From the NCBI GenBank assembly GCA_032622095.1, contig CP136064.1, positions 133,927,129 through 133,991,128 on the forward strand: a stretch of DNA of 64,000 nt. The letters run 5' to 3'. Position 1 is the first letter of the stretch. Each line of letters begins with the position of its first letter. The position numbers were made by a program, and so were the translations under genes. Origin of the DNA: Siphonodentalium dalli. Taxonomy: Eukaryota > Mollusca > Scaphopoda > Gadilida > Siphonodentaliidae. The notes beneath the pieces are model-generated. The model was not told where the DNA came from. It searched no databases and saw only the letters and a list, made by a program, of their open reading frames with translations. Shown piece after piece: positions 11,891 to 22,456 of this stretch.

Positions 11891-12163
11891 ACCTATATTG
11901 GATATAATTATGATTGTTGCAATATGTTTGAATAAAACATCTAACCTGATACACCTAAACCATCCCCTTTCCCAAGTGATAATTGACAACATGGCACAAT
12001 TTTAAGTTCAAGGTCACCAAAAACATTCCAACTCTCATATGAAGCCCCCAAAATTATGATGTTAGTCATATTATGTCTCCCCAGTGTGAAGTAATGAATA
12101 ATATTCACAATGCATAATTTTTAGCTCCCTTATGCACATTCCAGACAACCTATAGTGAAAATT

Positions 12164-12300
12164 CATGTTGATGACCTTGACCTTGACCTCAAGGTCATAT
12201 GAGGGGGTCTGCCAATTTGGGTCTCGCTTCGAACTGAACCCCCATGGTCTACTCTATATGTGTACCAATTTTCATGCTTTTATCCAAATTTGCACACCCC
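12164..12300. repeat. Right arm of the outer element's subterminal inverted repeat
   Basis: Inverse counterpart of 3594-3745: TGACCTTGACCTTGACCT at about 12173, TTGGGTCTCGCTTCGAA at about 12217, and CATGCTTTTATCCAAATTTG at about 12271. It places long, diverged inverted arms about 200-700 bases inside each end of the 9.5-kb element. Confidence 0.75.
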
Positions 12301-12506
12301 ATCAGCTTACAGCCCCCACTATTAGATCTATTAGAATTCTCCAGCTAAGAGACTATAATTACTTCAATATGGTTTTGTTCATTGGTTCACCACACACACT
12401 ATGTGTGCTCATTTCACATACCAACAGGCACTATCGTGTAATTTAGTGTAGCCCCCCTGTCGGGGAGCACAGCTCCCCTGTCGGGGATTTTCTGGTGCCA
12501 CCCCTG

Positions 12507-12962
12507 TTAATATATGCAGATACTTTGTCATTATATGCAGATATTTTGTCATGATATGTAGATACTTTGTCTTTATATGTAGATACTTTGTTAATATATG
12601 CAGATACTTTGTCTTTATATGCAGATACTTTGTTAATATATGCACATACTTTGTCTTTATATGCAGATATGTTGTCATTATATGCAGATACTTTGTTAAT
12701 ATATGCAGATACTTTGTCTTCATATGCAGATACTTTGTCGTTATATGCAGATATTTTGTCATTATATGTAGATACTTTGTCATTATATGCAGATATTTCG
12801 TCTGTATATGCAGATACTGTGTCATTATATGCAGATACTGTGTCATTATATGCACATACTTTGTCATTATATGCAGATATGTTGTCTTTATATGCAGATA
12901 CTTTGTTAATATATGCAGATACTTTGTCATTATATGCAGATATTTTGTCATTATATGTAGAT
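12507..12962 (+). repeat. 21-bp minisatellite, right part of the split array
   Basis: Direct continuation of the array at 2645-2993, with the same unit and orientation, about 21 copies, starting with the duplicated target TTAATATA and ending at GTAGATGGCATG. Units with TTAATATATGCAGATAC (the variant used as target) recur inside it at about 12590, 12635, 12695 and 12905. Confidence 0.9.
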
Positions 12963-13509
12963 GGCATGCACGTAAATGGTCTATATATGCTAGCTAATAC
13001 TGGGACGGTCTTTAAGTAAATATGACGAGATTTACTAAAAATAAAAATAGCACGAAATGTGTGTATAATCCACAAAGAAAATTGATAGAAAGATATTTCG
13101 CTCTTTATCATGCAACCCCCCTCCCCAATATGCAAACTTCAATATTTATTCAAGTTAACTCAATACTTAATTATGTAACGTAATTGTTAAATTTGGATAA
13201 CAGCCGTGGTATATTCAGTCTTATTAAAACTAGACCTAATTTTCATTACTTTCAACTTACGGTCTTGAGACATTCATGCAAATATTTTATTTCAAACGGG
13301 AGAAATCCAACCAATACGCACCAGGCAATGCGTAGCTCGACCAATAACTGCCTGCAAATCCCATTACCTATTCACATTCTGCCCTCATAGTACTTATTCA
13401 TACAAGCACCGCCCAATAGATCTAAAAATAAGTATTACCAAAGCCGGAAATGCTAGATGAAAGTGAGGCTACGCTAAAACAATAGCAGACTTACGAAATA
13501 CAAATTCTC
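12963..13509. other. No recognisable gene
   Basis: AT-rich sequence between the minisatellite and the helicase relic. The frame at 13184-13390 has no familiar motif. Confidence 0.4.
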
Positions 13510-13657
13510 GAAATTGTAATTAAGAACGTTTTGAAGAAAATTGGTATTGATTCACTGAAGCAAGAACAGGAGTTTATTCTGAGGAGTTTATTAATAACCA
13601 GAAATAGATGTGTTAGCTATTATTCCTACCGGTTACGGGAAAGGTCTACCGCATCAA
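13510..13657 (+). pseudogene. RecQ-like helicase fragment (Walker A region)
   Basis: Frame one reads IDSLKQEQEFILRSLL (about 13549-13596), the Q-motif region of RecQ-type DNA helicases. After a one-base shift near 13606 it continues DVLAIIPTGYGKG (13607-13645), the motif I/Walker A of that family (usually PTGxGKS). Only these roughly 50 residues survive, and the serine after GK is replaced. RecQ-like genes are commonly multicopy in invertebrate genomes, sometimes carried by mobile elements; which applies here cannot be told. The fragment lies just upstream of a Gypsy relic. Confidence 0.6.
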
Positions 13658-13779
13658 ATAACTCCAATCAAAAAGGTAAACAGTGCTATATTTGGAAACA
13701 TGAATATTAATGAGCTGTCACCAGAAGGGAATTTTGTTTAAATGAATTTTAATACCGGTGTCTCTAGACTGAGAGTTGA

Positions 13780-14135
13780 CTGTAAGGAAACCTTGGTCTA
13801 GTTATTACTAGACTGTGGTATATTATATTCAAAATAAATTATATAAAACAAATACGAATACTGAGGATTTTTATTTCAACTGAAGCTGTTGCTATCGTCG
13901 TTTTAATAACCGTTCGTATCGCTTTATTGGGCATCCCTGACGCGAACGGTGCGATTAAAGACATATTTAAACCACACCATTAGATTCCTCGTATCTCTAA
14001 GAACACAGACAGACAGACAGACATTCGCAAATATAGATATAGATGCTTTCATATCTTAAATTATAACATAGCATTATATACGGGTTTCTCCCTCTCTCTC
14101 TCTCTCTGGCGCCCGGCTATTCCCTGATTACAACA
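13780..14135 (+). mobile_element. Putative 5' LTR (3' part) of a Gypsy retrotransposon
   Basis: The segment ends in ...TTACAACA directly before a tRNA-Leu-type primer-binding site, as an LTR should. It includes a (TC)n run at 14090-14107 and the sequence GGCGCCCGGCTATTCCC. The left boundary is a guess, because I could not match its start to the 3' LTR start at 14567; it may be truncated or belong to a diverged copy. Confidence 0.45.
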
Positions 14136-14153
14136 TGGTGTCAGAAGTGGGAT
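14136..14153 (+). other. Primer-binding site complementary to tRNA-Leu
   Basis: TGGTGTCAGAAGTGGGAT is complementary to the 3' end of tRNA-Leu (ending ...CTTCTGACACCA), the primer of many Gypsy elements. Position is directly after the LTR end CA. Confidence 0.75.
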
Positions 14154-14392
14154 GGACTATCACCTGCAGACAAATTCCTAAATCGGAGCAGTAGAACGAG
14201 ACTGCCTAACTATCAAACTAATGTGACATTTGGCTCCAAAGCCACATCAGACTCCGAGTCAAAGGGTCAACGTACACTGTCGGAACTACCAATACATCAC
14301 AGTGTACGATTGAGGTGACAGTACGCCACGTTCTTATCAAATTCTCACATAAAATAGTAATGTTGTTCGCAGAAACAGGAAACATATGTTAA

Positions 14393-14551
14393 AAACTTAC
14401 GAACATTTCGAACGTGAGATACGAAGACACATATGAACCATCAACACCACCATCGAGGATGCGACCTCCAGTACACAGGGATGGTGTAACAACAACTAGG
14501 TCGGGCAGGCCAATTAGACCGCCTGTCAGGTTCAATGACTATGTCAAATAA
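14393..14551 (+). pseudogene. Gypsy pol C-terminal tail, remnant
   Basis: A 52-codon open tail ends RSGRPIRPPVRFNDYVK and then a stop (14549-14551). The R/P-rich TRSGR...RFNDYV ending is typical of the C-terminus after the integrase domain in Gypsy-type Pol. Gag, protease, reverse transcriptase, RNase H and the integrase core are absent: only about 240 bases separate this from the primer-binding site. The element is therefore internally deleted and cannot move by itself. Confidence 0.65.
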
Positions 14552-14660
14552 AAGGAAAAAGGGAGATGTTACGATCAGAACTGTACCTCCACACATGTTC
14601 TCTGCTCTGCATAAAGCAGTGACCCAGAGACCTGATTTTATATAATATCATGGAACGAAC
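14551..14660 (+). mobile_element. Polypurine tract and start of the 3' LTR, truncated
   Basis: The purine run AAAGGAAAAAGGGAGA (14551-14566) directly precedes TGTTACGATCAG (from 14567), the normal arrangement of polypurine tract and 3' LTR. A TATA-like TTTTATATAA follows at about 14636. The LTR is cut short at about 14660 by the 21-bp minisatellite, so the array-bearing sequence probably arrived later. Confidence 0.6.
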
Positions 14661-14666
14661 GTATAA

Positions 14667-15625
14667 TGAAAAGTATCCGCATATAATGCCAAAGTATCTG
14701 CATATAAAGACACAATAGCTGCATATAATGACAAAATATCTACATATAATGACCAACTATCTGCATATAATGCCAAAGTATCTGCATATAATGACAAAGT
14801 GTCTGCAAATAAAGACAAAATATCTGCATATAATGACAGGGTACGGTATCTGCATATAAAGGCAAAGTATCTACATATAATGACAAACTATCTGCATATA
14901 ATGACAAAGTATCTGCATATAATGACAAAGTATCTACATATAATGACAAAGTATCTGCATATAAAAACGAAATATCTGCATATAATGATATAGTGTCTGC
15001 ATATAAAGACAAAATATCTACATATAATGACAGGGTACGGTATCTGCATATAACGACAAAGTATCAAGATATAATGACAAACTATCTGCATATAATAACA
15101 AAGTATCTACATATAAAGACAAAGTATCTGCATATAATGACGAAGTGTCTGCATATAAAGACAAAATATCCCTACATATAATGACAGGGTACGGTATCTG
15201 CATATAAAGACGAAGTATCTACATATAATGGCAAACTATCTGCATATAATGCCAAAGTATCTACATATAATGACAAAGTATCTGCATATAATGCCAAATT
15301 ATCTACATATAACGACAAAGTATCTGCATATAATGCCAAAGTGTCTGCATATAAAGACAAAACATTTACATATAATGCCAGGGTACGGTATCTGCATATA
15401 AAGACAAAGTATCAACATATAATGACAAAGTATCTGCATATAATGACAAACTATCTACATATAATGACAAACTATCTGCATATAATGACAAAGTATCTGC
15501 ATATAATGACAAAGTGTCTGCAAATAAAGACAAAGTATCTACATATAGTGACAAACTATCTACATATAATGACAAAGTATCTGCATATAATGGCAAAGTA
15601 TCTACATATAATGACAATCGCCAAT
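14667..15625 (-). repeat. Second 21-bp minisatellite array, inverted, with higher-order structure
   Basis: About 45 units of the same 21-bp family as 2645-2993 but on the opposite strand (plus-strand unit CATATAATGACAAAGTATCTG). A variant junction, GACAGGGTACGGTATCTGCA, recurs at about 14835, 15029, 15182 and 15377, giving a 150-195 bp higher-order period. The right border (GACAATCGCC through GGCGTTCCAT, 15614-15648) is the inverse of the left border of the first array, so border and array move as a module. Long open frames on both strands are by-products. Confidence 0.9.
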
Positions 15626-15649
15626 ATAAGGCAGCTATGGCGTTCCATA

Positions 15650-16320
15650 GATTAGTCAATGTTATGTTGGCTTGTGTTCGTTGTTTAGTAGCTTTGTATT
15701 CAAATAATGCTAATAACTAAAAAAATAAGTCATCAAAGTTGGAAATAACACCACATACACATAGAATGGACACCACATGCACGCACCCACGCACCCTCCA
15801 ACTTTTAAGGTATGTTAACACGAAAAAAAAGAAGGCCGCTTTTCAGAGTAGGCCAACAGGTGGGGTCCTAAACTTGTCGGTTTGATGCAAATTATAGTGG
15901 GAAAATTTAGTTAAATGTATCAGATGTATATATTTTCGTGAAGTACATAATGCCACTTTTATTGGCCAAATTGAATTTCCCCCATCCAAGATGACCACCA
16001 GAATGGCTGCCGAAAGTTGAAAATATGACTTTTTTCACCAATATCTTCTAGATCAGTTTATAATGCTGTTTGGGTTGATAAATGTGACTTAATTTTGTAT
16101 TTTTTTATATTAACTTATCATTGGAGCAATGAAATATGTAATTATTGGGGTCCTAGCCCCTTCCGATCCCTCAAAAATTGTATCACAAAAAATTCACAAT
16201 TGGGATTCTATCCAAATTTTCATACTCGAGAATCCCGGGGTTAGACCCCCCCTCCCCCCAAACACAAGAAAAAATTCATATTCATTAAACATTATTCAAT
16301 ATGCGACTTATCGATCCACG
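15650..16320. other. No recognisable gene
   Basis: AT-rich, non-coding. A frame at 16129-16476 overlaps the PHD relic in a different frame and is not supported. Confidence 0.4.
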
Positions 16321-16323
16321 ATA

Positions 16324-16491
16324 CACGTGCGGAGTGTGTTGTTTTGGGATGCTTCAAAGACTGCATCGAGTGTACGGGGTGTAAATCCTGGATACACTCA
16401 GCTTGTGTACTGGCATGACCAAACAGTTGTTCGACGTTTGGTCATCATATTTAACTTTGACATTCTTATGTCGTAAGTGTTCCTTCGACGA
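16324..16491 (+). pseudogene. PHD-finger (C4HC3) relic with frameshifts
   Basis: Across three frames the zinc ligands of a PHD finger occur in order: CGVC (16328-16339), then CIECTGCKSWIHSAC (about 16361-16405), then LCRKC (16465-16479). The spacing CTGC-x4-H-x2-C with the preceding Trp-Ile-His is characteristic. At least two frameshifts and a stop break it. PHD fingers occur in chromatin proteins and in some non-LTR retrotransposon ORF1s; the multicopy surroundings favour a transposon origin, but that is inference. Confidence 0.45.
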
Positions 16492-17044
16492 CCAAGGAGA
16501 TTGGGTACCTATTCAAAGCGGCTAGGTTAGTGTGCACTTTACCATCTCTAGACATACATGTGACGACGGCAAATATTTACGATGATTTTTATTAAATTTC
16601 AATGTTATACTTACCATTTTATTTGTATACACCATAGTGCTATTTATTAAATATTGATTTGTTCGTGTATTACATAATGTAATTAGAACAACAAGAATCT
16701 TGAATCTAAACTCGTTATGAGCTTTTAGAACTTCTGTACATGATGTAATGTAACTTCTTATGTTACATTAAAATCAATACAGATAAGTTGAATAACTAAT
16801 TAGCCGGCTAATTAAGTTATCGTGTTTTGATTGGACGTATGTTTTTCTAACGGTCATCTCTGTGTTCTGATTGGTCAAATAGTAATGTCGGGTTTTATTA
16901 TGCAGAAGAAATTAGTAAATTATTTATTTGTTTTGTGATTATTTGCATTTATTACTAATACACAAATTAGAGCGTTCTGTATTGGTGTATTACTAACAAC
17001 ATTTATAATACTCTTTATTTTAAAATGTCATAGCCTCAACAACT
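16492..17044. other. Non-coding; contains an 18-bp perfect palindrome
   Basis: TAATTAGCCGGCTAATTA (16797-16814) is a perfect palindrome in otherwise unremarkable AT-rich DNA. No gene seen. Confidence 0.5.
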
Positions 17045-18165
17045 CCAATGAAAATTAGAGGTCAGATCCCATGGAATCAGATATACTTCCATGGTATCCC
17101 ATTCCATGTGTGTGTTATGTGTATAGGTGTGTTCCTCTTCACACGAATGCATATTGGTGTTTTGTGATCCGATGGTGGACTTGCATTGACATTTCTAAAT
17201 AATATAAATATTCCAAAGGTTTGTCATTTGGTTCGACCCACCGTGGATGCTTAATGACAGTCTATTGCATCATGGTCGTGACCAACTGAGCCACCATTCA
17301 ACCCAGCCAATCAGTTCATTTTTATTAGGTAGGGATATATTTTAGAGCTAATTATAACCCCTCCCCAAGACGCCCATATCAATTTCAACGGTCACGAAAT
17401 TAGGCATGTCTGATTATAGCGTAATCGACATGTAGATCAAAGAGTGTAAAGCACATTAATGTACCATAACTCTGTTATTTCACATTTATTGGATAGTTCT
17501 TTCAGTTTCGGATTCAGAATCTTTTAGTTTTAATGGCGGGGGAAAGACCGCTTGGTTAATTAATTAATTAGTATTTCAGTGCGTCATCGCTACACTATTG
17601 TCCTATAGTCATTAACGTCTTTGTAATAGAGTTAACTGTAATCGAGATATAACTATATCACAATCGATAATGCTAGCCGAGTGCTTACCCGTCCGCTCTG
17701 AAACTAATGTTGTCCTTATATACTACCAAACACATGCAGTGTTTAAAATATAAAACACATGATTCGAGATTTGCCATTTTTCCCCGTTTACGAGTTTTGG
17801 TGGAATTTGCCAAAAGCCTCGACCCTCCCCGGGGCGTACGCCACCTCTCCGTTGGACAGGTTACTTTTAAGGTAGAGCGGACACACCTATAGTACATCAG
17901 TGAACATATTCATGCATTTGCCTGGCTCCTTCATAAGTCCGTTTGAATTTGCGTCATAAAGAGTGGGTTTGAATTTGAGTAATATATATCACCCGTTAAC
18001 AACGTTACACGCTACCAGGGTTAAACCGTCCACTCTGAAACTTTGAAAAGCATACTAATCTTGTGTGTAGATACCACTAATCACATCCACTCGTCGAGTA
18101 ATTTTCCCCATTTGATTTTCGGTGGAATTTGCCAAATCTGAACCCACCCCGACACACTACAGGTC
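17045..18165 (-). repeat. Dispersed repeat, copy A (inverse relative of 60295-60960)
   Basis: Read on the minus strand, it starts with GGCAAATTCCACCGAAAATC (about 18131) and ends in the ATTCCATGGAAGTATATCTGA-type segment near 17060-17095. Both ends, and the CGGTTTAACCCTGGTA and CGGGTGATATATATTACTC parts, recur in the same order at 60295-60960 on the plus strand. This copy is longer, with unrelated DNA (including a SINE-like head) in the middle. No coding capacity recognised. Confidence 0.6.
17222..17305 (-). mobile_element. tRNA-like SINE head
   Basis: On the minus strand, TGGCTCAGTTGGTCACGAC (A-box-like, about 17278-17296) is followed about 45 bases later by GGTGGGTCGAACC (B-box-like, about 17231-17243). 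The spacing is that of a tRNA-derived promoter. The tail is unlike that of 11604-11890. It is not a functional tRNA: I could not fold a full cloverleaf. Confidence 0.4.
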
Positions 18166-18222
18166 GTAGCTTTGGTTGGATCATCATGAAATTTGTCCTC
18201 GATGTTATCATTGACATGTAGG

Positions 18223-20728
18223 GAACGAGTCATTTTGGAGTCATTTGGCATTAAAAATGGCCACCGGCAGCCATCTTGGATTTGACTCTTTGCATGACTA
18301 AATCGTTTGGCACGGGCTACAAGTCGTACCTTTGGTAGGATCATTATGAAATTTGTCATGGCTGTTGACATTGATATGTAGAACGGAACGAGTCATTTAG
18401 GGGCCATTCGGCAAAAAAAACATGGCCACCAGCAGCAATCTTGGATTTCAAAATTCAATCCATTAACACGGCTACAGGCCTGAGTATTCGTCTGATCATC
18501 ATGAAATTTGTCGGGGATGTTAATATTGACATATAGATGCGAACAAGTCATTTTAGGGTCATTCAGCCAAACATCATGGCCGCTGGCAGCCATCTTGGAT
18601 TTTACTCTTTTGCATGACTATATCCTTTGTCACGGGCTAGAGGTTGTACCTTTGGTCGGATCATTATGTAATTGATCCTGGATGATAACATTGACATGTA
18701 GATGGGAATGAGTCATTTTGGGGTCATTCGGCCAAAAAAACATTGCTGCTGATGGCTATCTTGGATTTCAAAATGCAATCCATTAGCATGGGCTACAGGT
18801 CATATTCTTTGTCTGATCATCATGAAATTTGTCATGGATGTTAACATTGACATGGGCATGCCATTGACATGTAGATGGAAAGAGTCATTTTGGGGTCATT
18901 CGGCCAAAAAACATGGCCACTGGCAGCCATCTTGGATTTTACTCTTTGTATTACTAAATCGTTTGGCACGGGCTTCATGTCGTACCTTTGGTCATATCAT
19001 CAAGAAATTTGTCACGGCTGTTGACATTCACATGTAGATAGGAACGAGTCATCTTGGCAGCCGTCTAGGAGTTTACTCTTTGCATGACTAAATGACTTTG
19101 GCATGGGCTTGAGGTTGGTACCTTTGGTCGGATCATTATGAAATTGATCATGGATTGTAATATTGACAATGTAGATGGGAATGAGTCATTTTGAAGTGAT
19201 TCAGAAAAAAAAACATGGCTGCCGGCAGTCATCTTGGATTTTACTCTTTGCATGACTAAATCCTTCGGCATGGGCTGCATGTCATACGTTTGGTCGGATC
19301 ATTATGCCATGGCCATTGACATGTAAATGGGAACGAGTCATATTGGGGTGATTCGGCAAAAAAAAACATGGCTGCTAGCAGTCATCTTGGATTTCAAAAT
19401 TCAATCCATTAGCACGGGCTACAAGCCGGAGTGTTTGTCTGATCATCATGGATGTTAATATTGACATGTAGATGAGAACGAGTCATTTTGGAGTCATTTG
19501 GCATTAAAAATGGCCACCGGCAGCCATCTTGGATTTGACTCTTTGCATGACTAAATCGTTTGGCACGGGCTACAAGTCGTACCTTTGGTAGGATCATTAT
19601 GAAATTTGTCATGGCTGTTGACATTGATATGTAGAACGGAACGAGTCATTTAGGGGCCATTCGGCAAAAAAAACATGGCCACCAGCAGCAATCTTGGATT
19701 TCAAAATTCAATCCATTAACACGGCTACAGGCCTGAGTATTCGTCTGATCATCATGAAATTTGTCGGGGATGTTAATATTGACATATAGATGCGAACAAG
19801 TCATTTTAGGGTCATTCAGCCAAACATCATGGCCGCTGGCAGCCATCTTGGATTTTACTCTTTTGCATGACTATATCCTTTGTCACGGGCTAGAGGTTGT
19901 ACCTTTGGTCGGATCATTATGTAATTGATCCTGGATGATAACATTGACATGTAGATGGGAATGAGTCATTTTGGGGTCATTCGGCCAAAAAAACATTGCT
20001 GCTGATGGCTATCTTGGATTTCAAAATGCAATCCATTAGCATGGGCTACAGGTCATATTCTTTGTCTGATCATCATGAAATTTGTCATGGATGTTAACAT
20101 TGACATGGGCATGCCATTGACATGTAGATGGAAAGAGTCATTTTGGGGTCATTCGGCCAAAAAACATGGCCACTGGCAGCCATCTTGGATTTTACTCTTT
20201 GTATTACTAAATCGTTTGGCACGGGCTTCATGTCGTACCTTTGGTCATATCATCAAGAAATTTGTCACGGCTGTTGACATTCACATGTAGATAGGAACGA
20301 GTCATCTTGGCAGCCGTCTAGGAGTTTACTCTTTGCATGACTAAATGACTTTGGCATGGGCTTGAGGTTGGTACCTTTGGTCGGATCATTATGAAATTGA
20401 TCATGGATTGTAATATTGACAATGTAGATGGGAATGAGTCATTTTGAAGTGATTCAGAAAAAAAAACATGGCTGCCGGCAGTCATCTTGGATTTTACTCT
20501 TTGCATGACTAAATCCTTCGGCATGGGCTGCATGTCATACGTTTGGTCGGATCATTATGCCATGGCCATTGACATGTAAATGGGAACGAGTCATATTGGG
20601 GTGATTCGGCAAAAAAAAACATGGCTGCTAGCAGTCATCTTGGATTTCAAAATTCAATCCATTAGCACGGGCTACAAGCCGGAGTGTTTGTCTGATCATC
20701 ATGGATGTTAATATTGACATGTAGATGA
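18223..20728. repeat. 1253-bp higher-order satellite, two tandem copies
   Basis: Copy one is 18223-19475 and copy two 19476-20728, nearly identical throughout (frames in the two copies translate to the same peptides 1253 bases apart). Inside each copy are about seven diverged monomers of 130-190 bp, recognised by CAGCCATCTTGGATTTTACT, GGATCATTATGAAATT and GAACGAGTCATTTTGGGG. Monomers extend leftwards to about 18160 and rightwards to about 20900. The short minus-strand frames are not genes. Confidence 0.92.
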
Positions 20729-21700
20729 GAACGAGTCACTTTGGAGTCATTCCGCCATTAAACATGGCATCCAGCAGCCATCTTGGATTTTACTAAATAC
20801 TTCGGCACTGATGACAAGTGAACATATGAAATCTGTCATGGCTGTTGATATTGACAGGTAAATGTTAACGAGTCATTTCGGGGTCATTTGGCAAAAAACA
20901 TGGCCACCAGCAGCCAAGTTGAGCTACAGCGTCATGGACACTTTCATTTAAAAATTTCAGAAATAATCGATGGAACCTATCTAGAGGTCACCAAAAGATC
21001 AGGGATGTGGCCTGTAGGTTGTGCCAAAGGATTTAGTCATGCAGTAAAATTCAAAATGGTTCCCAGCAGCCATGTTTTTCTTCCTAATCATGCCTGTAAA
21101 GTTTCAAAACATTTCTCCAATAAATGCAGGGTGTGCCGATAGATTCTAATTTGAAATCCAAAATGGCTGCTGGTGGCCATATTTTTTTAACGAACTTTCG
21201 ATGACTCCCATATGAAGTTTGGTGATAATCAGATGATGGATGAGGATAGGGTGAGCCAAAGGAAATTGTTGACGGACCAAATATCAAGAGATTCAGTTGA
21301 ATTTAAAAACAATAAGATAACTCATAACTAAAAGTTATCATCCGGAAACCAAAATAATCTGCAAATTTTAAGTCGACAATGACCATAACTCCGGCCAAAA
21401 TGGGCAGACCAAAACCGATATTCGAACTTGACCTGTATTTGGAGCTGTTAACCTGACATACCATCCGATCCGATCACATAAACTAAAGTTATCATCTGGA
21501 AACCTCAAAATGACAAAATTCTAAGTAAACAAGGGGCCATAACTCTGGCAACAATGGGCGGACCGAATCCATATTCAAACCTGACCTGTATTCTGCACTC
21601 ATAAACTCAATCCGATAACCCAATATAAAGTTATCATCTGGAATCTCTGCATGGATGGACAAATATTTAGTTGAAAAGGGGCAAATAAAAACAAAAAAAG
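20729..21700. repeat. Diverged satellite monomers and a second 140-155 bp tandem family
   Basis: 20729-21180 continues the preceding satellite in decayed form (ATGGCTGCTGGTGGCCAT at about 21162). From about 21310, TAAAGTTATCATCTGGAAACC-type units follow at about 21331, 21485 and 21627, alternating with GGGCCATAACTC... phrases. The same phrases appear at 24737-26000 and 48686-49081. Confidence 0.7.
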
Positions 21701-22456
21701 TTAAACTGGAGTGTACTCACTCTCACTGTTCGTTTAGTTGACTATGTAAATTATATGTTGATATGTTTAAAATAAACACAATAAATCATGATGTAGCGAC
21801 TTGGCATCTCATCATTACACCCAGAGATGGATATAGTTAACCAAAAAATGCATAGTTAATCCATGGCGGGAGTCTTGGTTTAATGTAATAAATAATATTT
21901 TCACAATTCACTTTTGTTTAAAATTGTTTTGTAAGTAGCAAGAAGACGCAAAACAAACCACGAAAAAGTTCAATTTGGACAAAAAAATAATTGCGGTTGG
22001 GAAAAAATTATTTTCAAAAAATTAGAGTTGGGGGTTCTAACCATGAGCTGGTCGCATTACTTGACTAACCATAGTGGGAGTGGCCATCGCGATAACAAAT
22101 AGAAGAACTCCAGTACATCAGACATTAACTGCTTTATTAAATTTTCTCTCTTAAGACTAAAACAAATACATAAGTAAAACAATTTCACCAACAAATTTTC
22201 ACACATAACAGTTCTCACAGGCATCATTCATTCAATGTACTTACAAATTTAATTTATATGCCATTGGAGGCCAATTGCACTAAAAGTTTTCAACATCAAA
22301 ACTGATTAACCAATGTGATCAATATCAAAGCTAATAATAATTGATTCATTGAGGACCATTCTGACTTACACAATTTGCTACATCAACGAATAACTGTTCC
22401 ACAACATTTGTAACAGTATAAGTTCTTTACCAACAGATAACAGATGATCCATCATT

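Larger units (their letters stand above)
2994..12506. mobile_element. Outer hAT-like transposon (non-autonomous) inserted in the 21-bp array
   Basis: Ends are inverted: left CAGGGGTGGCGCCAG at 2994, and the right end read on the minus strand is CAGGGGTGGCACCAG from 12506. An exact 8-bp duplication, TTAATATA, flanks it (2986-2993 and 12507-12514), and the same 21-bp minisatellite continues on both sides in the same orientation. The CAGGGGTGG terminus and 8-bp duplication are hAT superfamily hallmarks. GC-rich hairpin segments with GTCGGGGA repeats lie just inside both ends (3030-3085, 12450-12490). No transposase of its own was seen, so it was probably mobilised in trans. Later insertions sit inside it (5397-8675, 8758-9391, 11604-11890). 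Its size is 9513 bp, or about 6.2 kb without the 3279-bp inner hAT. Confidence 0.85.

Noticed and set aside
2645..15625. CRISPR array
   Set aside because: Repeats are contiguous 21-bp units without unique spacers, and the DNA is eukaryotic.
17222..17305. Functional tRNA gene
   Set aside because: A- and B-box-like motifs are present, but no complete cloverleaf or acceptor stem could be paired; better explained as a SINE head.
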